Shown in pieces: positions 15,861 to 29,600 of a stretch of 64,000 nucleotides of DNA. How positions within the stretch are numbered: position 1 is the stretch's first letter; each line of letters begins with the position of its first letter. This DNA comes from Apostichopus japonicus (taxonomy: Eukaryota; Echinodermata; Holothuroidea; Aspidochirotida; Stichopodidae). The stretch lies in NCBI RefSeq assembly GCF_037975245.1, contig NC_092582.1, forward strand, positions 23,775,577-23,839,576, read 5' to 3'. A program made the translations under genes and the position numbers. The notes under the pieces were generated by a model. That model was given only the letters and a program-made list of their open reading frames with translations. It was not told the DNA's origin and did not search any database.

Positions 15861-16215
15861 CTGGTTGACTATTAATAAGGAATAATTGTGCTAAATTCCA
15901 AACGTTTATTCTGTAAACCTCCTATGCGAATCTAGGAGAAAATTCATATCTTGACCACGAAATAAACAAACACTGCTTAGGCTATAACATTTCCTAAAAT
16001 ATCGATCGGATTGGAGAAGAAAAGCAAATCTTAAAACAACAGCTAACAGAGGAACCGACTTAATTGTTCCTCTGATTTAAATTATGTATTCAAATTCAAT
16101 CTTCGGTGATCAATCTATTTACCTATGGAGATAAGTAATAGAAGAAAAAGTCTGTAGACTAGGGCCATCTTTGGTTTCGATGAAATCGTAACCTATGCAT
16201 TCATGCAGGCGGAGA

Positions 16216-16267
16216 CTGTGTGTATGCGTGTGGGTGTGTGTGTGTGTGTGTATTTGTGTGTGTGTGA
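16216..16267. repeat. TG microsatellite
   Basis: Imperfect TG run next to a truncated copy of the 1-2-kb repeat family; followed by ATTTATAT units (16335-16370). Confidence 0.9.
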
Positions 16268-16370
16268 CGCCTGGCTTGTAAACACGGTATCTCAAGTAGG
16301 GTATCTCAAGTAGGGAAGCTTGGACCAATCTAATATTTATATTTATATATATTTATATATATTTATATAT

Positions 16371-17598
16371 AACTTGAGAACCAAATGTCCATCAAGGTTG
16401 GGATTTTAGGACAGAGTGCACATCATCAAGGGGAACATTTTTGATAAAAACCATTAGGTCATTCAAGGTCATTCAAGGTTGATTATGTGCAAAAAACTCC
16501 CAACTTATGCTAATTTTTGCAACAACTGCTAGTCACGAAATCTGACATGGCTGGTATATTAGGACAAGTTGTGAATAAAGTAGGGGCACATTTTCCAAAA
16601 TAACCGTGATGTGATCTAAGGTCACCAAAGGTCATTTATGGGTCAAAATGTGTTTTTTTTTCTCTCTCAATAACTTGTGAAACTACCACTGACAGGGTCC
16701 GACATGGTTGATATTTTGGGACTAGTTGTGAATGGGGTAAGGGATCGTTTCAAAATTTAACGGTTATATGATCCAAGGTCCACAAAGGTCAATTAGGGTC
16801 AAAAACTAGTATTTTTGCAATAACATGAGAACCAAATGTCCATCAAGGTTGGGATTTTAGGACAGAGTGCACATCATCAAGGGGAACATTTTTGATAAAA
16901 ACCATTAGGTCATTCAAGGTCATTCAAGGTTGATTATGTGCAAAAAACTCCCAACTTATGCTAATTTTTGCAACAACTGCTAGTCACGAAATCTGACATG
17001 GCTGGTATATTAGGACAAGTTGTGAATAAAGTAGGGGCACATTTTCCAAAATGACCGTGATGTGATCTAAGGTCACCAAAGGTCATTTATGGGTCAAAAT
17101 GTGTTTTTTTTTTCTCTCTCAATAACTTGTGAAACTACCACTGACAGGGTCCGACATGGTTGATATTTTGGGACTAGTTGTGAATGGGGTAAGGGATCGT
17201 TTCAAAATTTAACGGTTATATGATCCAAGGTCCACAAAGGTCAATTAGGGTCAAAAACTAGTATTTTTGCAATAACATGAGAACCAAATGTCCATCAAGG
17301 TTGGGATTTTAGGACAGAGTGCACATCATCAAGGGGAACATTTTTGATAAAAACCATTAGGTCATTCAAGGTCATTCAAGGTTGATTATGTGCAAAAAAC
17401 TGACAACTTATGCTAATTTTTGCAACAACTTCTAGTCACGAAGTCTGACATGGCTGGTATATTAGGACAAGTTGTGAATGAAGTAGGGACACATTTTCCA
17501 AAATAATCATGATGTGATCCAGGGTCACCAAAGGTCATTTATGGGTCAAAATGTGTTTTCTCCCGATAACTTGTGAAACTACCACTGACAGGGTTGGG
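16371..17598. repeat. 451-bp tandem repeat, about 2.7 copies
   Basis: CCAAATGTCCATCAAGG recurs at 16381, 16832 and 17284. Each unit contains AGGTCA half-sites in direct repeats. The array is followed by a conserved flank to about 17690. An inverted single-unit relative lies at 36488-36755. Confidence 0.9.
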
Positions 17599-18235
17599 AG
17601 TTACGCTATTGTAATACAATAGTTGAACTGCATTTGAGTGACCTTTGACCTCAGGTTGACCTCCAGTGACCTGTATTAGCTTCTTTCAAGTTGATTCTTT
17701 GAAGTTTCGTGGGCATATTCCAATCTAACTTGTCCATAGGTAGACTCCTCTGCAACCTTAATGTGCGAATTTATTAGAGATTTGGTTTGGTTTTGTAGTA
17801 CTTGGTGTATGGATTCATAACATTGAGTACAAGAACCCTATTGCTTTCGATGGAGGTGTGAATAACCACGTACAGTAGACTGACCTATGTTAGCATGCCA
17901 TGGTGTTATTGTAACAGCTATAGTTCTGGTTATACTAACAAGCAGAAGTCTAGTGCATTGAAGTCATCGAAACCTCAATGCATTTTGCATTCTGGTTAAG
18001 AAGTCACTTAAGCGTTACTTAAAGCAGGCAATTCGCAAAGGCGTTACAAAGGCTTTCACATCATCAGTGTATAAATTTAGTAACTGACGTATCCCTGCTA
18101 TTGTATATGTAGTAAGGCCTCCGACTCGGTTGGATAGTTATGAATATATTTGTTACGTTCCTAACGTTTACTGATTTTTTTTTTTTTTTTTTAAATAAAA
18201 GTGCACAGAATATGAGTGTAACCAAAATTTAATAA

Positions 18236-18619
18236 TCAAATCAGAACGTATGGCGCATCAGTTGTACGACAGGTTTTAACACGGCGATCACGGAAAATAT
18301 GAAGTAGTGGATTTGTTTCTGAAATAAGCTTCATACATCGGATTGATGTCTGCACAGTTTGGAAGTATTGACTGGTTTTGCAATGGAATTCCAATACTGT
18401 CACATTCACCTTAGATTCAGGAAAGCTTGATCTATTACTATGGCATCGTATGTTAATCAACACTTCCTCAGCCAAACAGTTGGACACAACCTCCCATTCC
18501 AGGACCATTCGATACCGGAACCAATAACCAAGGATTAAAATAACATGAAGGATTTCCATGTTTTTGAAAGTAGAGGTCATTGAGTCAATGATATTTACAC
18601 CAGAACAAAGGAAATCCAA
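18236..18619 (-). other. Unidentified 127-codon ORF, minus strand
   Basis: The frame is open from a TTG directly after an in-frame stop; the first ATG is 13 codons in. The product has a hydrophobic stretch (ILHVILILGYWF) and no recognised domain. No convincing splice sites or promoter flank it. It could be a degraded exon or chance. Confidence 0.15.
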
Positions 18620-18639
18620 TTAAAACCTGATAAGGTAAG

Positions 18640-21000
18640 TAAATAAGGCTAATATATTGTACTAATCAATGTAGGAACTAAGGGAGGTGGGATTAGTGCA
18701 GAACCTTGTGACAAAGAGTGAATTCACCACCCCTCCCCCCTTCCCCCTACACACACACACACCGACACGCTAGTCTTCATTTAGTGTTGATTTGTATCCA
18801 AGCTATTCCATTTTTGGGTGAGCTTGAGTATGCATTTGTTATGTCCTTTTGTTCTTGATTTTGAACTTACCTATGTGGTTCACTTTCTTCTTTGTTTATG
18901 TAATCTACATGCAATAATTTCCATCATTTATTGCTCTACGCATAGCCCGTTCACATTCCCGTTGCGGAATAGAGAGGTTTAATTTGGGTAATTGTGTTTA
19001 GGAACTTAACGAATAAACATAAAATAACGAATCACAGGTCCCTACGAGCCAACGTACCTCCTCTATCCCGTCTACCGTACATCATATAGTTGACGTGTAC
19101 TGAGTTTGGTAAGACACCTATCAACAACTAGAAACCCTGTACTGGTACAAGTACCTTGAAAGTATATACAGTTAATATATTGTACTAATCAATGAAGGAA
19201 TTAAGGAAGGTGTGCATAGTACAAGACCTGATAGCCAGGCAATAGAATTGTGCCCCAGTCCCCTCCTATCAACATATTAAAAAAAAACATATCATAGACT
19301 ATGCCTTGAACAACAAAATCTACTTTTCTTCGAAGCTTATATTATTACAGCAAAAGCAATTATAAAGTGCTTAAACTCCGTAACGGTTGCCATGATACAA
19401 TTATTCCGTCTGACGTCACTGTGTCTATACTTCTCTATTACAAATTATTGTCTCTTTGTGGCAACAAATTCGCATGAGTGGTTTCAATTGTTCAAGTTTA
19501 GAGTATTTTCTGCATACGGAACTTACTCGATTACAATAAGTTTTTAAAAGTACCCTGTCTTTGCTATACCATACGTTATACACTACAATATGCTGGAAGC
19601 AAAATGTCTTTAACGTGAATAAAGTTATTGTAAGTTAAGTTTCTGCAAGCTTTAAATCCAGATCTACACAGCTAGGTCTTCTCAATTACTGGAAATGTTT
19701 CCTACACTAAACAACCTTTATCCACACTGATCACCATTGCTTACAAAATATAGTGCACACTTTCAGGGAGGACTGTTTCCACTAGTGCGCTATCAATCTG
19801 GACATAGAGTAGTCATTAATCGAATTTTACGAACAATATTTTTGTACCATGAACGTATATTCATGGTGTAGGTAGGATCAAAAATGAAAGAAAACCGCTG
19901 CGAGATCCACGAAATACCTGATAGTACTGTAGTCTGTGGTCAATGGATCCCCTCCACGGTTCTGGGATACAAACAAAAGTCATTGCATTCGTCGTTCCCA
20001 AGTGTATTTTTATGGAACCCGACATCTAAGGAGCAAGTAGTTCGGGAGAGACTAAAAGAACGAAGTTTTTTTTACATAATTGCCAGTAATCGGTTTATTA
20101 AAGGTCCTTTTGTTTTAAAAGCCACGATTGCCATCTTGTATTAGAAATTGAAGTTGAATGACTGTCACGCAAATTATGTTTACTTACAGATTCTTAACAC
20201 AATCAAAGCAAACGCTAAAAAGTTATCATTTTGTGTTTGCTATCAAGAGAACGATCGAAGTCTGCTTTTCTAAATCTTAAAGCAGCTTTTTGCGTCCTTT
20301 CTATGATTTTCTCAACCTCATTGACCCCACGATGCCATAACAACATACATACTTAGTTTATCTATTCATATCTAACTTCAAATGGTATTATAAAAGTCTA
20401 ATCATTTACAAATTTTAACGCTGTTTTTCTCGATGATATTTTCCGTTAGGATCGCAATAAACCCCGCCTATAACATGCATATTTAAATTCTTTGAATAAT
20501 GAGGTAAATAATTTTCACTTTGCCGGCATCGTACGCGACCCAGAACATCAGTATGTACTACAACACTATCTGCTTTATTTGTGTATATTCTGTATGGCTG
20601 TGATTACGAGGAATTAAGTGAGATGGGTATAGTGCAAGACCTGGTGACTCAGAGGGAATCCACCACTCCCCCCTACAAACACACAAAGACAGACACGCTA
20701 GACTGTATTTATACCCCATTTAGTGTCAATTTGTATCCGAGTTCTTCCATTTTGGATGCATGTGTGTGTGTGATTTGTATTTGATTTTGAACTATCCTAT
20801 GTAGTGTGCTTTCTTCTTTGTTAATAATTTATAGATTTTCTAATCTATTAAGGAATTAAGAAAGGTGAGTTAACGTACCCGCCACTTCTTACAGTAAATG
20901 GGTCACGTGTCACCTGTCAGATGAGACAGCTATCTACAACTAGAAAACCTATACTTGCACAGGTACCTCTCAAGTGTATTAAGTCAACATATTGTAATTT
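18640..21000. repeat. Diverged local duplications
   Basis: TATTGTACTAATCAATG occurs near 18656 and 19178. GACACGCTAG with the following CATTTAGTGT is at 18765 and 20694. An 'AACGTACC...AACTAGAAA' block is at 19050 and 20872. This is an old repeat cluster with no coding potential. Confidence 0.55.
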
Positions 21001-21546
21001 GTTCCTCACCACTTCCCCAATGAAAATTGTTGCGTGACGTACTATGGGAATAACATCCCTTAAAAAAAGACTTTTGGTAGTGGAATCTCACTCTGTTAAC
21101 CTCTGTATTAACCTGTCTGTATTATGTGCGTGTATTTGTCCCTTCACTGCATTTGCAGCTTAAAGTTTCTGTAAAAAAGCTAACTGCATATCCTCAAGTT
21201 CTATTTCGGGGTAGCCGACCTCACAAAAACTAGTGCATTTCAAATTAATGTTAAGAGTCGAGGATTAATTTGCATTCAGTAGAAACTCATTACCTTACTC
21301 ATTATGCAGGTTGTACCTAAGTACTTGCGACAAACATGGTTGAATGGCACATTGCTACGATCCGCATTTAAAATATAGTTTTACTTTCCGAAAAGGTACT
21401 AAATATATGACATACATGTGAGCATGCGTACAAGCTGTAAATACGGTGATACGACCATAATCGATGTTGGTGACCATGCATGTAGCCATAAGAGCCGTCA
21501 GCGGGGATCATTTATATGTGGTTCAGGCGACGAATATACTTATATT

Positions 21547-22454
21547 TATCACCGAGACGACGCTCAATGAAGCTGAACAAGGTGGTTGTATGTTTTAGCC
21601 CATTTATTCACACGCGTGGTTTGAACAAGACCACGGTGAAAACTAGAAAGTAAAGATATCAATGCATCAATATACAAACATTGGTGAAATAAACACATGA
21701 ATTGAACAAATCAATAATAACATAATAATGCATTATATTTCTTCTTATAAAACAATGCACAAAAAGGAAGAAGTATAACAAATAACATTTGGTAACATGA
21801 AACAAGACATAGAGAAAGATTGGTGACAATTACATTCTTGATAATCAACTTACAATCGTTACCGGGCAAAACCAACAGCACGACAAACTACGGTGTACAG
21901 CGGTTTACAGGGATTAACGGTGGCTTTCTGGGGTTTACGGCGGCTTTCTGGGGTTAACGACGGCTTTCTGGAGAATGTACAGAATACCAACAAAGTAATA
22001 ACCTCTGGCGATATATTCTACTCCAGATACTCTTACAAATAAGCAAACAACAAATACACAGTAAAAAGGCAATCAAAATAACAGGCACGAGCATGTAGCA
22101 ACATCACATTAAAGGCAAATGTCTATAATGCGATATTAAAAGAGATATACAATTACAATATCAAGCCCCTTAATACTTATATAAAAAAATTAGAATACTT
22201 ACATACTAAGGAACAGTGCTATAGGAACACATGCGACGCCTCTCTGAGCCAGGAGAGGAATGAAGCATGTGCACTTCAAAATACGCAAGTATACATCGAT
22301 TACGTAATTGTGCATCGATTACATAAGTATGCAAATCGAGGTGGATATGAAAGGCAACTAGTATATGGGCATTATTGACCTCTGCCCGACCTCGACCAAG
22401 CGGAAATTTCCATTTGTGGCGCTAAGCAAATAGCACACATCGGCAACGATGACA
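21547..22454. mobile_element. Solo LTR-like repeat, copy 2
   Basis: The same 0.9-1.0-kb unit as 7330-8320, in the same orientation, with the perfect 5-bp flank ATATT on both sides (21542-21546, 22455-22459). The left end TATCACCGAGAC corresponds to TGTTACCGAGAC of copy 1. Independent flanks show two separate insertions rather than the two ends of one element. Confidence 0.65.
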
Positions 22455-22459
22455 ATATT

Positions 22460-24217
22460 CAAGAGACAAAACTATTGTAACGTAACATTCCAGCGGTACA
22501 TTAGAGTTATAACTTACATACTTATGTTAGGTACTAATTGAGAGGGCAAAAGTAAAATACAAAAATTATGTCTTTCAAAACAAATGTTAACAACCTTCTA
22601 TCATTTAGAAGGAGCATAAGGCAAGGGAAAGAGGAGATTGGAGGAAAAGAATTAACACCGTTATCTCGCGTATGTCCTATGCACAAGAAAAAAAAAAAAT
22701 CTCAAATAGATGGTTATATGAGCTTCTGTAGCGTTGCTGCTCTTGTTTTAACAATACAACAATCTGTTCACAATCCTACGAACATCTGTGTGTAGTCATG
22801 CATACAACCAATGTATGGTTCATTAATCTTTACAGTGGAGTGTAATTCGCTATTTCGGCTACTCTACATACGACGTTTTATGCTAGACACATTCGAATCA
22901 CAAACCTCCATTTCCTCGTAGAATAAATAAAATTATAATACATACTCAGCAAAATATTCTCTTCCTAAGGAAAGTCAATACTGAGACTGAAGCATTCATT
23001 CCTTATTCACGTTGTTTATATATATTTATCATCTTTTCTAAATCTCATGTTCCTTGTCTTCCAAAATGAAATAACGCGGATACTATAACACCAAGTTTGT
23101 TAACATTTCTTCGAACTTCAATCACCTTCACCGACAACCCCCACCCCCATTTTACCATTAGAGCTAACCATCGCATTTTCCATGAGTCTCCCCTGCAAAA
23201 AAGAAAACAAATTGATTGTATACTTCAATTGATGGACCTCATCTGACATATTTACCCCTGTCTAATAACCCCCCACCCTGTTCTCACGGTAACCCTTATG
23301 ATACTTTCACACCAAAGTACATTTTTCACAAATAAAATCAGTTTGCTAATATTTGATCGTTATTATAATTGGTGAAGCAAGACATGAACCATTTGACCAA
23401 ATTCTCAGCACATTCAAATTTGATGCATTCCTAACATATCTTTGTCACTATATTTTCCGATCGACTCGATTTTACCTGATGATAACCGGGATAGTCGTGG
23501 TAATAGAGCTTTACGTGTACTTAAAGTCGCAGCTTTTCTACTGCAAGATATATGGTACGGAATGCTAAAATTACTAGTAACTATTCCAATGCCTTTTGAT
23601 GTTGGTTGCGTCAATACAAAGGCCAGGGTGACAAACGTTCAACGACTGAACGAACACGATCACGAACAAGATATCAACATAAAAATAACTTGTTATACTA
23701 TTTACAACTACAATATTGTTAAACGACATAACAACTACGTTTGGTTTTTCACCAACGTAAGTTGACGCCACTTTCTGTATTAAATAATTTAAATTTTTCT
23801 ATCGGTTTACAGAGTCTATCGGTTATGCGAGAAGTGTTGATCACCCTAGTCTTATTGAAAGTATCTGGCAAAAATATCTAACTGGTAAGTGAAGCAGCTA
23901 ATGCTATAGTAGAAAATGTATTTAGTAAACTAACGGCACATATGGAAACGTTATCTTTTCTACTATGTAGTAATGTTATGATGTGTCTTATGGTGTGGTT
24001 TTTGCCCACATCTACTGGATCCTGCTATTAAATTCCTTCAATTCGCAGCCTACTTTCTCCATATATTTATTCAGTTATCTTCCCAGCAACGCAAAATGCA
24101 TTGGCTTTCCACGAAAATCCATGTCGGAAAGGAAGTCTTAAAAAGAAAGGCAACCATCGTTTGCCAATAGAAAATATTCCAAAAACATAATAATAATAAT
24201 AGTATCTAATAATCCAT
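22460..24217. other. No gene seen
   Basis: Overlapping short ORFs on both strands around 23414-23771 have no recognised product. Confidence 0.4.
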
Positions 24218-26372
24218 GCATAGGATGGTTGGATGGATAAAATGGATGGTTAGGATGGATGTATTGATGGGATAGATGGATATGATGGATGGATATGATA
24301 GATGGATAAGATGGATGGATAGGATGGATGAATAGAACGGATACATAGATGGATGGAAAAGATGGATGGATAGGATGGATTGGAAGGATAGAGTGGATGG
24401 ATAGGATGGATGAAAGATATGATGGATGGATAGGATGGATAAATATGATGGATGGATAGGATGGATGGATTGATAGGATAGATGGATATGTTGGATGGAT
24501 ATGATAGATGGATATGATAGATGGATAGGATGGATGAATAGGATGGATGTATAGGATGGATACATAGATGGATGGAAAGATGGATGGATAAGATGGATGG
24601 ATAAGATAGATAGATGGATAGGATGGATGGATATGATGGATGCATGGATAGGATGGATGAATTGATAGGATGTATGGATAGGATGGTTGGATGGATAAGA
24701 TGGACGCATAGGATTGTTGGATCGATAAGATAGGATGGATAGGATGGATGGATTGATAGGATAGATGAATATAATGGTTGGATCGATAAGATAGATGGAT
24801 AGGATGGATAAGATAGGATGGATAGGATGGATGGATTGATAGGATAGATGGATATGATGGATGGATAAGATAGATGGATATAATGGATGGATAGGATGGA
24901 TGGATAGGATGTATAGGATGGATGATTAGGATGGATGAATAGGATGGATGGATAAGATGGACGGATAATATGGAGGGATGGATAACATGGATAGATAGGA
25001 TGGATGGGATGGATAGGATGGATGAATGAATATGATGGATGGATAGGATGGATGGATTGGAAGGATAGAGTGGATGAATAGGATGGATGAAAAGATATGA
25101 CGGATGGATAAGATGGATGGATAAGATGGATAGATGGATATGATGGATGGATATGAAGGATGGATAAATATGATGGATGGATAAATGGATGGATAGGATG
25201 CATGGATAGGATGCATAGAAAGGAAACATAGGATGAATGGATGGATAAATGGATGGATAGGATGCATGGATAGGATGCATAGAAAGGAAACATAGGATGA
25301 ATGGATGGATATGATGGATGGATATGATGGATGGATAGGATGGATTGGGTAGGTTGGATAGATAGGATGGATGGATAAGATGGATGGATAGAAATGGATA
25401 AGATGGCTAGAACGGATGGGATGAATAGGATGGATGAATGGGTGGATACGATGGATTGATATGATGGATGGATAGGATAGATGTATAAAATGAATGGATG
25501 GATAGGATGGTTGGATAGGATTGATGGATAGAATGGATGGGTAAGATGGATGAATAGGATGGATGGAATGGATGGATAGGTTCGATGGAACGATAGGATA
25601 GATAGGTGGTATCGACAAGATATTTGGAGAGGATGCATGTATAATATGGATAGAATGGATGGATATGATGGATGGATTAATGGATATGTTGGATGGATAG
25701 GATGGATGGAAAGAATGGATAATTTGGATGGATGGATAAGATGGATGGATAGATGAATAAGATGGATTGATAGGATGTATTGATAGGATGCATGGATATG
25801 ATGGATAGGATGGATAGGATGGATAGGATTGATAGGATGGATTGGATGGACTGGATGGACTGGATAGGATGGATGAATGGATAGAATGGATGGATAGGAT
25901 GGATGGAAAGGATGGATGGATAGGATGGATGGAATGGATGGATCGATAGGATGGATGGGATGGATAAATGTTTTATATGATTAGGATGGATGGATAAGAT
26001 GGTTGGATTAGACGGATGTATTATATGGATAGGATGGATGGATAGGATGGATAGATAGATAAAATGGATGGATGGATGGATAAGATGGATGGGTAAGATG
26101 GTTCAGGCGGATGGATAGTATGGATGAATAAGATGGATGGATATGGTGGATAGGATTGGTGGATAGGATTGGTGGATAGGATGGATGGGATGGACGGATA
26201 GGATTGATTGACTAATAGGATGGTTGGATAGTATGGATGGAAGGATATGAAAGATGGATTGATAGGATGGATGGATGGGATGGATAGGATGAATATAATT
26301 GATAGGGTGGATAGTATGGATATAATGGATTGGACGGATAAGATGGAATGGATCAATCGATTGATTGATGGA
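24218..26372. repeat. GGATG/GGATA satellite, 2.15 kb
   Basis: Irregular mixture of GGATGGAT and GGATAGGAT units running without interruption. The minus strand (CCATCCTATCC) has no stop codon in any frame, so long overlapping ORFs rich in Ser, Ile, His, Pro and Tyr appear by composition. Longer internal duplications are present (25189-25240 and 25253-25304). It ends about 225 bases upstream of the NLR start codon. Confidence 0.95.
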
Positions 26373-26537
26373 TCGATCTAAAGAACAAACACAGGGTAAA
26401 ACCAACTATGGTAATTGATTCAAATTATTAGTTAAGAGTGTGAGCTGTGAGCAGTGCCCCTGTAGAGCATTCGAAATTTTGTATGGAGTATTGATCAACC
26501 AATAGTACTTAAGCAGTTAATGCCTTGACTTTTGAAC

Positions 26538-26547
26538 TTTATATAGA
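26538..26547 (+). promoter_or_regulatory. TATA box upstream of the NLR start codon
   Basis: TTTATATAGA lies about 55 bases before the start codon, so transcription would begin near 26570 with a short leader. It falls in the roughly 225-base unique segment between the end of the GGATG/GGATA satellite (26372) and the ATG. A leader intron farther upstream cannot be ruled out. Confidence 0.4.
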
Positions 26548-26597
26548 ATTTCCCGTCAAATTAATGATTATTTTGCATGCAAAACTACAGACCTAAG

Positions 26598-26655
26598 ATG
26601 GCTGCCAATTTGAATCCCGTGGACATCAAACCAGATTTGAAGAAGGCAGTAAACG
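26598..26655 (+). CDS. NLR exon 1: start codon and N-terminal 19 residues
   Basis: The ATG has a good animal context, with A at -3 and G at +4. It opens a short frame reading MAANLNPVDIKPDLKKAVN, then one base before a consensus GTAAGT donor (phase 1). The start is chosen because exon 2 needs a phase-1 partner and because a TATATAG box lies about 55 bases upstream. The peptide is rich in Lys and Asp and leads directly into DED helix 1 in exon 2. No signal peptide or membrane segment is present, which fits a cytosolic NLR. Confidence 0.6.
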
Positions 26656-29600
26656 GTAAGTTTGAAAGCTGAACCATTTTCATTTAGTAGGTATGTTGTC
26701 TTTTATTGTGTTAGGCTGTTTTATCTACAATCCACGGTACACTGTAGCGTTTTCTAATATAGTTGAGAAGCCATCTTCACTTTACTTTTATAAAAACAAG
26801 TAACATTGGCAAATTTATTGCGAGTATCATATGATAAAAGTGAAAGGGATTACCAGGTTATTAAAGTTTGATCGATAAGTTTTAAGTATTCATGTTCATA
26901 TTACTAACGCATCCGTTGTTACTATACATTCCTTCATATCTGCAGGAGTGTTCCATGTGCTAGTTAAGTGTCTTTTATATTCTTTCGTTATTTTCAGCAG
27001 GATTTGGTAGTTTTAAAGTTGCACTTGCTACCCTTCTGACTGTTAAAATTGTTCTTGATCTTGCTACGTTCTTTGAATATCCGCCTGTTGTCATAGAAGA
27101 GTTGAGCAATGCAGCCAGTGCAGGCCTTCTCATGATTCGTTATATGGAAGAGAGAGGACAAATAGAGCCAACAAGTATCGTGACACTTCTGTGTGCGCTG
27201 AAGAAAATGTGTCTTTCTGGGATTGAGATGCGTGTAAGAAAGCTGTATGAGGAACATACAGGGAGACTATGTTCCAGTGATGATCAGTCTAAGGCTCAAT
27301 TAGAAGGTACTGTAACATTAAAGCATATCTTTAACATGAATGTTCGTATGTACTCGCAAAAGTCCTAAGAATGCTCATTACGTCCATCGATTTACTGCGA
27401 TTGGTAATTTTCGAAGGATTTGCTGCAATGTTAGTTATGAATCGATTATTTACTAAGGACTCTTGCATTTACATTAGTAAGTAATTGTATGTTACATTGG
27501 GTGTGAAGTAAAGTTAGTGAGGCCGATAATGGTATCATTTTTCAATTCGATGCGCTTAACATTTACTTTCTACTCATGGGTATAACTGTAGTAATTTGAT
27601 GATAAATAGTATATGACAATAATATTTGATAAGTGATATAACAAATATTACTACTGAGTTGATAAATGAGCTTAGGAACTTGACTGAAGCCGACTGACAA
27701 CCGGCAAAGCCATGCAGGGACGTAGCGAGGAATTTGCAAAGGGAGGGGCGAAGTCTGTAGGCAATTGTTCTAAGCGTAGCGCCACCATGAGTTGGCGCGA
27801 AGCGTACACCCAAAATTTGGCCGAAAATGCATCCCTGATCGCTGGAAATGGCACTTCCCAGGACTTGTAATTTGCATCTTAGCATATTTTATTTTGAAAT
27901 TACTAGCGATATCATAAAAAATACAAAATATATGCTCAGGAGGGGGGGGGGGCGAAGGGGAGACCGCCCCCTGGTTACGCGCCTGAAGTCATGTAGCAAT
28001 CTTAAGCCTACGCACAGTGCTCAACTATCTATGATTTCCCGAGAATGACAGTTCCCTCCGTCGAGTTTTAATAGTTGTAAAGTGTGCGGCGGACGTTAGA
28101 TGACACTTCCACACCGAACAATGGATTTTAGAAAAGTGTTACCCTAGATTGTTTGAAGGTATGCTCATTTGTAATACAAAAAAAAAACGTTCCTCTCTTC
28201 AGGTAAATACTCATCTTCATAAACCCTATAAAGATAAATACACCCAGTGGTTCAATGAGATTCAGCCAAAGCTATAGTAGCCTACGAAAGAAGATATTCT
28301 ACCTTAATCATATATATGTTCAGAATTTAACATATGCATGGATGTGCTAGTTAAATCCATCCTGTGTGCTCAAGGATTATAGAAATTCATCATTGACCCG
28401 GATTTTGAGACAATCTCTGCTTTTCTAGACAAATTTAAATAAAAGTAAATACCCCGTGTCTCTAAATAGAGGACAGTGTTTTCTGTATTCACACATGTTA
28501 AGCCTATGTTTCCATTGGTAACTGTAACAGGAAATGTCGTTATTAAGTTACACTCGGAAATTACAATGACTATCATTAGAATTTCACACTGTAATATTTT
28601 ATCAAGTGGGTAAGCAATGCTAATTAACTGATTGATAGTGAAAGAAACACGTTCACCATAACATGAGAGCATGCACGACATGGAAATATTACCACATTAT
28701 GATGACGTTCTTTCACTTATAAATGTACTTTAGAGTTACATTGGCAGTTCCACGCTCTATAGAGTTAGGGGATGAATTTTCTGTTAAAGCTACACGCTAT
28801 TGGTAGAGATTAGTACCTCTTGGTTTAATATTTAACATTAACTCTATGATTATGCATATATGATTACATTATGATAGCTGACACCATCTACTTTGACTTC
28901 GTCTTCGCTATAATGAGATTTTGAAATTTGGTGAGAGCAACATAGTAAATGAAAAGTTCAGTTAAGCATCTTTTGCTATCAGTGTTTTAAAAATGTGAAG
29001 CTTTCATGATAAAAAGTGGTAACCCATTACATGATTTGACGTTACGTCACCATAAAAAGTAGTTGCAAGGTATGCTAGACATACTTGGTGACTGATATTT
29101 TAACCTTTTGTAAACTCAAATTCACAATTGAGTGTTATACCGCACTCCCGTTTCACTTGAACCCACTTGATGTTAGGTTTATCTCAAAAGTAAGTTCACT
29201 ATGTATGCATGTAATCTTTCAAGCGCTAAAAACTCTTTAATTGTGGTCTTTTTTTCTCAGGAAAGAAAAACGATCTCATCAAGTATTCAAAAATAGCCTA
29301 TCGAAAGCAATACGAAACAGCAAAGCCATTTCCTTCCATGAACAAGTGTAATGTTAACAGTATATTTGTTAAGGGAGGTATTTACTGCTCCGCTCAGGAG
29401 GAGCAAAAGCCCGATGTGCTAGAATCTTACAACGATATTCTGAGCAGCCCCAAAACTAAGTCAAATAGGAAGATCATCGAGGCTGATCCTGGGTTCGGGA
29501 AATCAACACTTGCATCACAGTTTGTCTATGACTGGTGTACTAACAACCCTGAATCTCCTCTCAAAGATGTGGAAATACTTATATTTCTCCAGTTGAGGCA

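Noticed and set aside
15307-15885. Overlapping ORFs of 107 and 113 codons
   Set aside because: They lie inside a hAT-like element on both strands and match no transposase motif.
19884-20144. 86-codon plus-strand ORF
   Set aside because: Protein-like in part but without splice signals, promoter or known domain; length is common by chance here.
7330-22454. A single 15-kb LTR retrotransposon with two LTRs
   Set aside because: The two copies have different 5-bp flanks on their own outer and inner sides, and no gag or pol lies between.
24138-25638. Minus-strand ORFs of 380 and 462 codons
   Set aside because: They are read from the GGATG/GGATA satellite, which has no stop codon on that strand in any frame; composition is only Ser, Ile, His, Pro, Tyr and Leu.
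26021-26405. Two ORFs of about 100 codons, minus strand
   Set aside because: Same satellite artefact.
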